From assembly GCA_936432065.2 (NCBI GenBank), contig OW386289.2:134776015-134840014 (forward strand): a DNA stretch of 64,000 nt, given 5' to 3'. The position numbers were made by a program, and so were the translations under genes. The stretch is from Rutpela maculata. Lineage: Eukaryota > Arthropoda > Insecta > Coleoptera > Cerambycidae. Below, one piece after another: positions 47,445 through 59,339 of the stretch. The notes beneath the pieces are model-generated. The model was not told the origin of the DNA. It saw only the letters and a list, made by a program, of their open reading frames with translations, and did no database searches. Position 1 is the first letter of the stretch; each line of letters starts with the position of its first letter.

Positions 47445-49740
47445 CTAAATAGTCGAATAAAAGTAAGTTTTTTTCAAAGATAGTTTGGGTGGTCAATTGT
47501 TTAGTGGAAATGCAATTTGTATGTTATCAGGATGCTACATTAAAGATTTGTTTAATTTGGGAGTGGGACTTTTTTTTGGAAATTTAGTTTTAATTTTGAA
47601 CATCGTGTTTTTGTCTCGTTTTTCATTAATATGTCGGGTTCTGTTCACCGGATCAGACCAAATAAAAAAGTAAAATGTTTTTCAATAAATTATGAATAAA
47701 ACTGCATGGGTTCAAATCCGATCTACCGTTTTGTTTTTTTGAAAAAAAAAAATAAAAACTGCAAAAATTTCTAATTTTACATAAGCCGTGAAATTATTGA
47801 TCCTGTAGGTGTAAGCTAATATAGAAAATTACAAATAAACGTATTTATTATTTTCCTTAAGAAACGAGATTTTTTTTAAATTTTTGACGCTTTATAACAA
47901 ACTGCCAATTGTTCACAGTAAGAATGTTTTCCCCTTAAATTGTAGCTTTTTGAACGAGCTTTGCAATGGTGATAAAAATTTATTTTTTATATTGTTTTAA
48001 AGTTTCATTTCGTGCATTTTTGTAAAATGCATTTTTATATATTTTGTATCGAAAAAATTTATCCTGCCAAATACTTGTGTCATCTGTGAAAAGTGCTTCC
48101 AAAAACGAACAACTAAGCTGAAATCAGAACTGCTTATTCTCTAATATGTGAGAACTTTACTGAATGCATAAAATAAATTTTAATCGTTAATAGACCTAGC
48201 ATTACGCTGGTATACGCGCGTTCGTTCACCAAACCTGCGACTGCCACGACAAGAATATTTTTCTCCCACTCTCGTAATAATACAGTCCCTGTACTAGAGT
48301 CTCGTAAAAATGTTAGTACTGATTTGTCTAACCAACAGAATCGAATGAAGTACATATAGGAGAGTCAGAAAAAGTTGGGTAAACATCAACCATATTCTGG
48401 ACCGGGAGTTTTAGACGCCATTTTCTAAAATGGCCGACACCGATTTTATTTTGTATATATTTCTGCTCCTGCGACAGTCATTTAGGTGTCTAAATATATG
48501 TTTTTAAGAGCAAGTAATCGATTAAGATGGTTTGTGAAGTTGCCTGACGCTATTTATTAAAGAAAATCAGTACTAAAAGTTTTACAGGACTCCTCTATTA
48601 CAAGGCGTAAACCACAATTTAAAAACTGGACTAACAATCACACAAAAGACTCTTATTCCTATACAGATGGAAAGATTCTGGTCTTCAAGTTTCATTAAAA
48701 AAGATTAATTATTACTTCCACATCCAGTGGAAGTATAGTAACGACAAAAAATTTTTTAAAATTTTTATATAGGCTTAGAATGTCATGAAACGTGGAGATA
48801 TTAAGTTTGAGCGAAAAAAAATTTCTGTCTGTCGGTCTGTAACCTTTTTTTGGCGCACGTTTACTCTGGAACCGTTTAAGACATTGACTTGAAATTTGGT
48901 ACAAGTATGTATTTTAATGTGACCTGGAACTAGATTATATTTTCATCTTGTTCCATTGAAGTGTTGGGGGTAAATTGGGGTAAATAGGTAAATCAAGCAG
49001 GTAAGAGTCCAGAAAATTGGTATTTAGTATATACAAGAGAAGCTAAGGTCTCAAAAAAATTTTGGCATTAGCCACCCCCATTACCACCCCACCCCATTAT
49101 TAAAGGGGATGAAAAAAAATTGTGATTTAGTGTGTGTACAAGAACCAGAAACCTCAAAATATTTTTTTACTTCATCCACCCCCACTACCACCCCCACCCC
49201 ACTACCGATGTGGAGTATCGTTTTATAGGTCTTTGGGGTAGAGGGTTTCAAATATTATATTATTAACGTTCCATAAGCAATTATTTCCACGTACAAAATT
49301 TTTTCGTTGTGAGTGACTTGGATAGAAAGTCTGGATGTGGAAGTAGTGATTCCTTGGGCAGCGGTTTTTTTTTTTTAGTAATTTCGGTTTATGTAAAATT
49401 GAAAATTTTCGTGGTTGTTATTTTTCTGCAAAAACAAAATGGTAGATTTGACCGGATTTGGCTCCATGCTGTTTTGAACATAGTTTCTTTTACAAACATT
49501 TTAATTTTTTGTTTGGTCCTTTAAAGAAAAAAGAGACAGAAACACGTTTTTCAAAATTAAAACTTAATTTATAAAAAACGCTCCACTCCCAGATTGGATA
49601 AAAATTTACTGTAACGTCCTGATGACACACAGATTGCATTTCAAAAAAAAATTGTCCCCCCCTCCCCAAACAATCATTGAAATCGTATTTTAAGGCTTAG
49701 TTTTATTCGACTAAAAGGAAATGTGAATAGTTTGTAATAC
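47445..49740. mobile_element. R2 element copy 2, with R1 nested inside
   Basis: The left terminal repeat at about 47445-47665 (GAAATGCAATTTGTATGTTA, then ATTTTGAACATCGTGTTTTTG) is inverted at about 49500-49740 (CAGATTGCATTTC at 49631). The internal block at 47805-47945 is shared with copy 1. R1 copy 2 (48713-49376) lies just inside the right arm. The open frame at 47485-47673 lies in the terminal repeat and is not a gene. Class unknown. Confidence 0.6.
48713..49376 (+). repeat. R1 dispersed repeat, copy 2 (apparently complete)
   Basis: About 660 bp. It starts with TACTTCCACATCCAG at 48713, where ACTTCCAC-atcca-GTGGAAGT also forms a small hairpin. Near the right it carries the inverted CTGGATGTGGAAGTA at 49331-49345, followed by a shared tail ending GGGCAGCGG and a T run. 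Internal landmarks are TTTCTGTCTGTC, ACTCTGGAACCGTTTAAGA and a run of CCACCCC motifs. Homology with copies 1 and 3 stops near these ends, which supports an element of this size. Non-autonomous and class unknown. It lies inside R2 copy 2, so it is probably younger than that copy. Confidence 0.75.
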
Positions 49741-50500
49741 TTGATTATGGTTTATTCGTATCTAAAGGGACGAATGAATTTTGATTTAATTAATGACAAT
49801 ATCAGAATTTATTGAAAGCAATAATATAGGAAACCATACGGAGATAAATGAAGTATACCATGATTATTTTTGGAACATATGTCATAATGAAAATTAGCGT
49901 ACCTTGAATGAAAGTATTTATTATTATCCTGTCTTTTTACTGTACATATAGCACTGAAAATTATTGCTGAAGTGCATGAATCGATTGCAGTGATACATGA
50001 ACTATGTACGAAACTTTCTTTAAGCAAAATTTTTTTGATAAATTGTAAAAGCTGCTTTGTTTTTCAGTGGTATAGACTGATTCGGTTAATGGGAAATTTA
50101 TGATTTGGCTTTATTTATTTACACTCACATTATTTCTAGCAGCAATGTCGTATATAATTAATAATTATTATAAATGTAAATATAATGAACGTTATTTATT
50201 TATGTAAAAACATTGAACTTTGTGAATATATTTAAATCTGTATTATTTATCTATAGTAATGATGCATCATAATATAATTCAGTGGATCAAATAGGTGGAA
50301 CATTCATTATTATTTATTATTTCTTCCCATAACTCAAATGAATTAAATGTTTTAAATATTCATTGTTGGAAACGAGGATGCTTTACTTTCATATCTAATT
50401 CCATTAAGTTTTTATTTAAATTGTGGTGTTTTGACTGAGTTGCCAGAAAATAGTTTTCCAGCAAAATAGTGTGATCTAATTTCCCTGGAAATGCAAAATA
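49741..50500. other. Nothing recognised
   Basis: AT-rich. Confidence 0.35.
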
Positions 50501-50760
50501 TTTTATTCGGAAAACTTTTGCTACACGCGTTTAAACATTAATAAAGGGTCATAAAAAAATTTCAAATGTCAATTTAAAAAACGCTAAAAATTGAAAAATT
50601 GGCTTTTTCTTTCATTTTTAAGTCCGTGGAGGCCCGGCTAGATATTAATCGATTTGACTAAAAATTTACCCGAATAATTTTAGATACACAGTAATAAATT
50701 AGAAACTACCCCATCAGCAAATTCAAATATTCATGTTTTTCGGCCCACCCTAGTATGTAA
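50500..50760. other. Repeat-like segment
   Basis: GGAGGCCCGGCTAGATATT and CATGTTTTTCGGCCCACC look like transposon-end wording, but no partner is present in the window. Confidence 0.3.
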
Positions 50761-53263
50761 GCGAGACAAGCCAGTGTTTGAGTATGATCATTGCTTTGTA
50801 ACGGTACAATAGATTTAAAACAGGCGTTATCAAAAATAATGTGAATTGACAAAATTAATTCGTTCCACAATTAGTAGAATGATAAATTATTATGTTATAC
50901 ATTATACATCGAATTTTATTTACAGAAATCATGCATAATTTTCTTGGAGTCCGGTCCTGCTACACATGATCGGAACGGCTAAGTTCTAACCGTTTTCATC
51001 CGATTTTTGCATAGAGATATGAATCAAGAGCCGACTGAACCTTATATTTTCATATAGCACGCACACACACTCAGAAACACGCGCGCGCGTGATTCACTCA
51101 CGCTTGCATATGTATATGCGCACGTACATGTTTTATTTGATGTTTGAGTTCAGCTTGTTATGAAACTTATTTATGTACATTTTTTTGGACCTATTTTCTA
51201 CAATAATTTTGAATTAAAATTATTCTGGTGCCTTAGTGTTCGTCGTTTACTGAATTAAGAAATTATTTTTCTTATTTTTATTTACTTCCACACTGTCAAG
51301 CGTGTTAGGATATAATTAACATTTCATTTTGTTTTCGTTAAACTACATTATAGCTGATACAATGTATATAAAATGAATGATCTTATTGTACCTAACGAAC
51401 CAAAGTTATATTGTATAGAAGGAAACTTTTTGTTACTATTACGTGGCAATGGGTAATAAAGCAGATAATTTTTATAATACCACTGTGTTCCTTAATGTCT
51501 CCCTTATGCAATAACATGAAAAACTAGTTGAACTGTACAGGGTGTTACGGAAGAAACTCTCGTCCGTTCAGAAGCTGTTTGTAAACGCCAAAATGGTAAG
51601 ACAGTTTCCTATCAGAATGTGGCAGGAAACGATTCCTAAATGCTTATTATCTCGGAACCAATATGAGACAAGTTTATCAAACTTGATTTGTGATTTTTAC
51701 ATTATTAGTAAGTAAGTATTGTAAATTTTTTTTTTCATGGGCGTAGAAACTAGAGATAAGAAAGTTTTGTTTATAAATACTTCTTCTCATTTACATTTAC
51801 AATTAGTTGCAGATATTCCCATAAAAAGCTTCTTCACAAAGTTTCACAGATTTTTTCGCGCAAATGGATGTAAAGGAATGTTTTCTTATTTTTCTTTTCG
51901 CCTTTCTCGTTAGTATTAAATAGGCATTAAATTAATACCCGAAGTAAAATTTGTGTCAGGAGTCGAGGGAGCCAATAAATGGAACTTCAAAGGAAGAAGT
52001 GTATAAGAAAGACAATAATATTGATATACATATTTTCGTTATTCCTTTAAATCATGCTGTTTGTTACTTTGTTTTCGTCGACACATATTTTAATCTTAAG
52101 CAAAGCGTAGTTATGGAAAAATCAACTTTTTTGCACCAAATTGCAAATTATGTAATACATTATACGGTTTCACAAACTTAGTTCGTTGTCTGTAACATCG
52201 ACAAAGCCCTTCCCTTTGTTATAATGTAACCCTGAACACGGAGAAGAATTAGAGCAACTTGAACCTACTCGATGAACTTAATTTCAGTACAAGCTCCAGT
52301 CACTAACTACCAGATTAATTAAATTTCTACCAATCTATTGGATATTCGGTTTTGGTAATGTATAATACCGTATAATTTAAAAGTTTCATAATTTAGTCTG
52401 AAGTTGCAGTGTTCAAATTTATAGTTTGAAATTTAAATTTCCCTCTAAGCTTAAAATTAACGTAAAATGTCTCCAACATACATATTAAAGCGATTTTTTG
52501 TGTTCTTAAAACAACGGACTTTGTAATCAAAAAGTTTTTTGCTAGGTACAATGTGTCCATGAAAGATATAATATAAATGCAGCAATACTCAACGTATTTA
52601 ACAGTTTTAATTCACAAATATTTACAAAATAGTTAGATATATGGAGTTTTGTTTAGTTAGTGTAAACTGTGACATATAACATTGCAATATCGCAGCTACC
52701 CGCAGATTTAAAAGTAAGTCTGAAACAAATTCACCAACACCTAAAGCTATTCTTTTTTTTGAGGAAATATTACATTTCCCTAATGTAATTCCTCTCTTCC
52801 GGTGTTAAGTTGAAAATAAACTAATGAATTAATTTAAACGACGTCGCGCGTCACTGTAAAAGAAAACAAGATAGTAATTATATAGCGTTGAGTAAAGTAC
52901 TCTAATAATTAATAATTCTGTACTCCTAAAAAGAAAATCAAAACACTTAAAGGATATATACAAAAACTATATTTTTAATTAAAATTAACATTTTGACATA
53001 AGTGTGTCTTACTTTTCACGGTAACGCCTTCGTGTCAGTTATTAGTCATCCAATTTCAACCAAATTTGAATCGGTATCAATTGAATAAAATAAAATTGAT
53101 TTCCGTCATTGGCGTACATTTTTATTAAGAAAAAAAAACTCGATTTTTCAAGAATATATTAGGCAATTTTTCACTGACAAACTAATGCAATATTATTGAT
53201 CAGCATGCTTTAAATGATTTATGCTTTTCGAATTACGACCCCCTAAACATTACATTTTTCAAA
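50761..53263. other. Mostly unassigned, with alternating CA/CG stretch
   Basis: At 51057-51130 CACGCACACACACTC, ACGCGCGCGCGTG and TATGTATATGCGCACG follow each other, alternating purine and pyrimidine. A TACAGGGTGTTACGG phrase at 51536, of the kind found at transposon ends, lacks a partner. Nothing else recognised. Confidence 0.45.
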
Positions 53264-53578
53264 CATTAAATATAATTAATAACTTGAAGACGGATTGTTT
53301 TTCAAAAAAAAGTCATTCTTAATTTTCTATTTAAATTCACCTTTTCTACCACCCAATGTCAACAACATTTTTTAATTTCGTAAGCCAAGAATTTTCACTG
53401 AAAAATTATCAAAAATTTTGAACCAACAGCCCTAAAATTATTTAGATATTAATGATTGCCTAATTTGAAAGTATCGATGATTGTAGGTGGTAGAACGAAT
53501 GATTTTGAACAGAAATGAGGAATAACTTTTTTTCTTAAAACAATTTGTTTCCAAGTTATTAATTATGTAATATTTAAT
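53264..53578. repeat. Imperfect inverted repeat
   Basis: Arms of about 92 bp: 53264-53356 (ATTAATAACTTG, CTTTTCTACCACC) and 53487-53578 (GGTGGTAGAACG, CCAAGTTATTAATT), around a 130-base loop. Sequence outside may pair weakly further. Probably a MITE. Confidence 0.65.
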
Positions 53579-54378
53579 ATTTTCGTAACATGTTTCAAAC
53601 TAGAATGCATTGGACATGAAAACGGCGTTAAAGTTACTATAGATTGGACTCTACTCTTTTAGAAAAGGAATATTCCCACAGAAACTGAAACAGTGAAGTT
53701 AATTTTGTTTACGCTCATCACCGTTCCGATTGAAGTCGAGGATATGATGCACTTGGGCGACTCTTATTAGGAGGTGAATAAATATTCAGCCTGTAAATGC
53801 TTAAATTCGATCCCCTCCAGTTGGTTTCAATATGCAAACAGTCCTTCTGCAAAACTTGAGCGAATCACAATTACTTTAAAAGGTCACACCAATGTCGGCA
53901 CGTTTTTTTTAGAAGAAAATTTAACGTTATTATAAAATTATTCGTTATTCGTTCAATGATGCAGTGGCTCCTAAGTTAACTGGCACAGAAAGAATGAATG
54001 ATGAATTTAATAGTTTGGCAGTCAATCACGAATCGGTCGAATTTTCTCAAAATGAGCTAATAACCTGTCTCTAATTCATCCAGTATTGACCATGGTTGCC
54101 CAGTGAAAGCATATAAGGTCATCGAATACGCAGAAATCAACGCGACGCTGTAGCGCAGATCCTAATGGAGCCATCTAACGTCCTCTGGTAAATCCAGTTT
54201 TAGAAAATCAAAGGATCAGAGGATCAAAGGATCGGCGCTGCCCTTAAATATTGATGTATTTTATGCAGATTTTGCAAAGACTCTTTTTTAGCAACCTTTA
54301 ACAGATTAACGATATTTTAGAACTGAAAATAAGTCACCTTAATGACACATTCATGTGGCACAGCACGTCAAAAGGACC
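53579..54378. other. Nothing recognised
   Basis: No supported feature. Confidence 0.35.
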
Positions 54379-54631
54379 TATACTAGGGTGTTTCATTTTG
54401 TAAGGCAAAAAATAAAATATAAAATTTTTGCAGACTTTGCTTAGGCTCCGAGTCTCAGTGATGTAAAAGGTATATATGCCATATTTCATGAAGATTGGAT
54501 AATATTTAGGGGTTGCACACACTGATCACTTTTATCTGAACCTAGTGAAATTTCTAATATTGAAGTGCTTTGTACTAATAGGCTACTCATGTATGTCTTT
54601 CATCTTTTGCAGGTAATTGAACTTTAATAAA

Positions 54632-54787
54632 ATGGGAACTAAAAGAGGAATTTGGCTGCTAGAAAAGATGCCTAGTGGTGAGTTTTTAGGAGCTCGGCTC
54701 CCTTCAAAGAAACAAATACTTTTAGTTTTTATTTACCATCACAAAGAAACGAAAGAAACACTTTCGGATGATGCTAAATCTGTGTAA
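54632..54787 (+). pseudogene. Captured gene fragment, left arm (unidentified family)
   Basis: 51 codons then TAA, from ATG 20 bases after a TTTTGCAG acceptor-like AG (54611-54612). It reads MGTKRGIWLLEKMPSGEF, GARLPSKKQILLVFIYHHK and ETKETLSDDAKSV. The same sequence with conservative changes lies in the opposite arm. I have a vague recollection of similar starts in repeated insect genes but cannot name the family, so I assign no function. It is truncated at the loop. Confidence 0.7.
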
Positions 54788-55004
54788 TCTGTAAGTGTGC
54801 AGGAAAGGCTTTCCTCCACACTTCCTGTAATTTAGTACTGGTAGATTTAGCAGCATCCGAAAGTGTTTCTTTCATTCCCTTGTGGTGGTAAATAAAAACT
54901 AAAAGTACTTGTTCCTTTGAAGGGAGCCGAGCTCCTAAAAACTCACCACTAGGCACCTTTTCTAGCAGCCAAATTCCTCTTTTGGTTCCCATTTTGAAGT
55001 TCAA
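54774..55004 (-). pseudogene. Captured gene fragment, right arm, 25 codons longer
   Basis: Minus strand, Met at 55004 (or at 54992, matching the left arm). It reads MGTKRGIWLLEKVPSGEF, ARLPSKEQVLLVFIYHHKG and METLSDAAKS-like sequence, then STKLQEVWRKAFPAHLQ, which has no partner in the left arm. A minus-strand TTTTGCAG acceptor-like site lies just upstream (AG at 55010-55009). The differences between the arms are mainly amino-acid conservative (I/V, K/E), which suggests coding constraint before or after duplication. Function unknown. Confidence 0.7.
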
Positions 55005-55215
55005 TTACCTGCAAAAGATGAAAGAAATACATGAGAAGCCCATTAGCACAAACCACTTCAATATTAGAAATTTCACTAGTTTCAGATGAAAGTGATCTAT
55101 ATTATCCAATCTTGTTGAAATTTGGCATATATATCTTTTACATCACTGGGGCTCGGGGCGTAAGCAAAGTCATATGAAAATCACATCTTTGGAAAATGGA
55201 ACACCCTAACGTATA

Positions 55216-56121
55216 CTCATTTCCAAAGTAATTTTTTAAATTCCTAAATATTTCATCAATCGCCCTGTATATGTAGAGAATAATTTCTGGATAATTCACG
55301 GCCGCAAAAAGCGCTCTAAGTGGGTCCATAACGGAGTTGTTGAGATCCCTTCAGGCAAAACAATTACAGCATGTTAAAATCCGTTTAAATAAGCCTAGTG
55401 TTTTCATTATTTCCCTCAACCGTATCGTTATCCCTAATTCCTCCCGTGTAAACAAGTCCTCTCATTAGATCTTCGATAAGAAATGCACATACTACGCATT
55501 ACGCATGTAAATAGCCCTAATTCAAGCATGCAAAAGTTAGAAATGTAGTTAGAAGTTCTAAAGTGCTTCCCTTTCTCCCTTTACAACTCCATTAAAACTT
55601 CTGTAATGTAGACAAGCATCGGGAATTGAAAAATTGGAAAGTAGGATATTGTTAATTGAGCTTAGGATGTTTTATAGTAACGATTTTGTACAAATAGAAA
55701 AAGTTTTAAATAACTGTAGAGTACTAGCTTTAATTTTCTAATTTTTATATAAATAATCGTGGCGATGTTTAGGCAACTGCTTCCCCGGTTGATTGATATT
55801 TACCATGTGGAAGCTAGGTTTTCCAGGATTATATCTTCTGGCGCCCCCAAGCCCTTAAAGGTGGGGATAATCTTAAAATATTTGTTTGTGTTAGTTTCTT
55901 TTATTATACATTTCTTCACTATCTGAAACTATTTTAAAGGTTATACCATTTATGATTTTTTAAATATTTATAATAAACCGAAAATAAACGCATATTTTCC
56001 TCTCACTATGCAAAATCCTATCCTTAACAACAAGCGAGGAGCTGCATAATGAAATTAATAGAAACAAATAATAAAAAAATTATCCCTATCTATAAGGGTG
56101 TTTGGGCATCGGAGGGTGTAA
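55216..56121. other. Nothing recognised
   Basis: No supported feature. 55330-55660 is free of repeat wording. Confidence 0.35.
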
Positions 56122-56123
56122 TA

Positions 56124-57891
56124 CAGGGTGAGTCATGAGGAACTGTACATACTTCTACCGTAAGTAGAGGCAGCTAAGACAAATACCAAGTGACCATTAA
56201 AAAGTGTTTGTTCCCTTTCTTTACTATCATACAGAGTGATTTATGAATTTTGTCCAAAAATTGTTTTGGTCATAACATTTTAACGGTTAATCCGATTTGC
56301 CTCATTTTTTACAACAATGTACACTGTTGCCTATCAACCATCGTACATATCCAAAATTTAAAAATCCAGGGACGGTTTCAAAAAAATTTCTTGGATTGCT
56401 TCGTATACGATAGTTCACCCTGTATGTGATTTATCTAAAACTTGATATGAAATTTGTATAAGACACAACTAGGTAGGAAAACCTGAGTATTTGAAATTTT
56501 TGTCTCACTCTCAACAATTTTTTTATTAACGATCAATTTTCAAGTCAAATGAAAAGTTTGGCAAAATGGAATATTTTTATGCATACTAATATTAATTAAT
56601 ACAAAAATTTAGCTAAAAGAAAATAATATCTACATACCTCGTGCCTAGGTTTAGTAACTACCATCATTTTAACCAATTTCCAGGCCAGGTCTTAAAAATG
56701 TGGCTGATGTGGTCCATCTAAAAAGTTGCCTCTGTATGTATTTTCTCCAATTAGTCAAATTGCTTCCAATAAGGACAGAAATAAGTAGTCAAATTTGTGT
56801 TACCTAAATTTCCCCCATTTAAAGTGCCCAACCTATATGTTCAGTTTAAGATCAATTTTAACGAAAACTGTACATTTTTCGAAATATTTTTAAAAGCCAT
56901 CATATTCAAATGCAAGCATTGAATTTAAAACAAATACAAGATACTGATCTACGTTTTGATATTTTCGTTATTCCTTTTCTTTTCTTATAATTCTTAAATA
57001 TATACGTATTCAGGGGCGGCTCGAGGTAAATTTTCCACCCGGGCGGGAGCACTTTTTGGCGCCCTTTCCTGAGGTCATCACGGACGTACTTCATACTAAA
57101 GTACAAGGATATTCCTTCGAACTCCGCGATCAGTCACTACTTTTTGTCGCCTCATGGGAGGGGGGGGGGTGCAAATAAAAATCCGAAAAAAATTTTTGTA
57201 TCTCCTCATTGTGCTATTAAAAATCCGAAAAAATTTTTTGCTCTCTGGCACCTCTCCGAACCGGCGCTCCGGGTTGCCCGGCCATTAAGCCACCCCTGTG
57301 TACGTATTGTAAATAAACATGTAAGACCTGGCCTGAAAATTGATTAAAATGATGGTACTTATTAAACCTAGGCACGAGGTATGTAGATATTATTTTTTTA
57401 GCTAAATGTTTGTATTTACAAATATTAGTATACATTAAAATATTCAATTTTGCCAAACTTTTCATTTAACTTGAAAATTGATCGTTAATAAAAAATTTAT
57501 TGAGAGTGTGACAAAAATTTCAAATACTAAGGTTTTACTACCTATTTGTGTCCTATACAAATTTCATATCAAGTTTTAGATAAATCATATACAGGGTGAA
57601 CTATCGTATACGAAGTAATCCAACAAATTTTTTTGAAACCGTCCCTGGATTTTTTAAATTTTGGATATGTATGATGGTTGTTAGGCAACAGTGTACATTG
57701 TTGTAAAAAATGAGGCAAATCGGATTAACCATTAAAATGTTATGACCAAAAAAATTTTTGGACAAAATTCATAAATCACTCTGTATGATAGTAAAGAAAG
57801 GGAACAAACACTTTTTAATGGTCACTTGGTATTTGTCTTAGGTGCCTCTACTTACGGTAGAAGTATGTACAGTTCCTCATGACTCACCTTG
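56124..57891. mobile_element. Foldback element with ~575-bp arms
   Basis: 1768 bp. CAGGGTGAGTCATGAGG at 56124 pairs with CCTCATGACTCACCTTG ending at 57891, with TA on both outer sides. Arms 56124-56697 and 57316-57891 are near-identical by eye: AAAGTGTTTGTTCCCTTTC (56201) with GAAAGGGAACAAACACTTT (57796), CATACAGAGTGATTTATG (56229) with its partner near 57770, and CACCCTGTAT near 56414 with ATACAGGGTG near 57590. The core holds a hAT-like insertion (57011-57300). No transposase is visible. Confidence 0.9.
57011..57300. mobile_element. hAT-like MITE inside the foldback core, exact 8-bp duplication
   Basis: 290 bp flanked by TACGTATT on both sides (57003-57010 and 57301-57308). Left end CAGGGGCGGCTCGAGG, right end CCACCCCTGTG, so the subterminal CAGGGGYGGC is inverted, with two extra bases on the right. 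The core has a G run and two AAAAATCCGAAAAAA phrases about 45 bases apart. End style resembles the elements at 39153 and 40587. Confidence 0.85.
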
Positions 57892-57893
57892 TA

Positions 57894-58157
57894 TAGTATG
57901 GCCCTTAGCTACAGTTGGTGAACAAAATTTTTGGAGCTTTTTTCCATGGTTCCCCTTATAATTGTTTCATTTGGTTGAAAAATAATTCCTATGAAGTTTG
58001 AAATTCAGAGGATAACGGGAAGACGAGGCACAATCTTATTAAAGTTGAATAGAAAAAAAAAATCATAACGTGACATTTTTCTATTTGTAAATGCTTGTCA
58101 TAATAAATGTTTTTGTAAATACTATAACAGAGGAATATTTATATTTCTTAGTCAAAA
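57894..58157. other. Nothing recognised
   Basis: No supported feature. Confidence 0.3.
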
Positions 58158-59330
58158 TTATAAACCACAAGATAAATGTTCTCCCTTTACGTTGATTTTA
58201 ATATTTTCAAAGTAAGTGACAATATATTGTTGCTTTTTTCTATATCTGGAAAATACATAATTTGGATATACTTGTTCAAAATCATGCATAACTTTGCATT
58301 CTATATCATTTAGAGCTTTCGATGCATTACCAATTTTAAAGCTATCCTCTTTTCCCGTATCAAGGGATCTTTGTCTATGAAATCCAACAGTATTCAAAAC
58401 TATTCTCTTCGAACGATTTTCAATGCCAATTGATTTATTGTTGGGATTTAAAATAATCATTTCTGTTATTTACAATAGTTTTCGAAATCCGTTGAAAGAA
58501 ATTTCATGTTTTGGTGGTTTCATCACAGTTACCATTGCAGTTTAATGCCTTTACTATTCGTTATTTTGCATCAGCTTTATCATTTTTTCGAAAAATACTG
58601 TGTTCCTTCTGGTATCAATTACCACAAACGATTGCAACTTGACAATCTTGATATATATGTATTTTGCGATACTCTTACAGATCTTTTAGAAATTGCAAAT
58701 CCTGCCCAATAGGTTTGACTACAATTGGAGCTTCAGTCTAGTTTGGTTGCGATTACTTGTCTTTTTTGTCTTTGAGCACGAAATTTCTGGAGTTGGTCAC
58801 CACTTGTGCCAGCTATCACATGATCATTGAACAACACATTTTCGCCTTCATAGATCAATTGCCTTTGATCTTGATCAGATGATGATGATGACCTCTCTTA
58901 TTTTAAAAAATGTATTTGCTCTAAAATAACATCTAATTCATATTTATAATCAGTGTTAATATTAATTATACTGTTTTGAATACAAAAATAAAATGTCGCC
59001 TCTCTAGACTCTTTCAAAACCCTTGTTTTTTTTCTTTCTCTAATAGCACATGATCCCCTCCAATCATTGAAACAGATCGTCTTTTTTTTTATCTAATTCT
59101 GAAGAAGTAACTTGTCTTCTTCTGTATTAATCATTTGTGAAAAATAAAAAAAGTTCTCTAATATTTCTAGAAAAGTGTACTTCCGCCTTTCCTGTAATTC
59201 ATTTCGGAGATAAAAAGTTTGTTTCAGAGTCTTCCATTTTGGATATGATGATTCTATCTTTTCAATATTTCGCTGAAAGTTTCTTACTGGAATTGACGCT
59301 TTCTCTCAAAGAAGCTCAGCTTATTTCATA
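58158..59330 (-). pseudogene. Decayed protein-coding region of unknown family
   Basis: Minus-strand protein-like segments in changing frames: KWKTLKQTFYLRNELQERRK and TFLEILENFFYFSQMINTEE (about 59250-59110), QLIYEGENVLFNDHVIAGTS (about 58855-58795) with QKFRAQRQKRQVIATKLD after it, and a 100-codon open frame at 58460-58158 with LNTVGFHRQRSLDTGKEDSF and ECKVMHDFEQVYPNYVFSRY. Composition (charged residues, few hydrophobic runs) looks like real protein, but stops and frame changes separate the pieces. I recognise no domain. It could be a transposon-encoded protein or a processed copy of a host gene. Confidence 0.4.
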
Positions 59331-59339
59331 ATTAAATGG

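Larger units (their letters stand above)
54379..55215. mobile_element. Foldback whose arms carry a 3' splice site and the start of a gene
   Basis: Outer ends TATACTAGGGTGTTTCATTT (54379) and the inverted AATGGAACACCCTAACGTATA (ending 55215) pair imperfectly. Arms of about 400 bp (54379-54777 and 54835-55215) meet around a loop of about 60 bases. The inner half of each arm codes for the same protein start (54632-54787 + and 54774-55004 -), preceded in each arm by TTTTGCAG. The piece therefore looks like an inverted duplication of an intron-exon junction with transposon-like ends. Confidence 0.85.
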
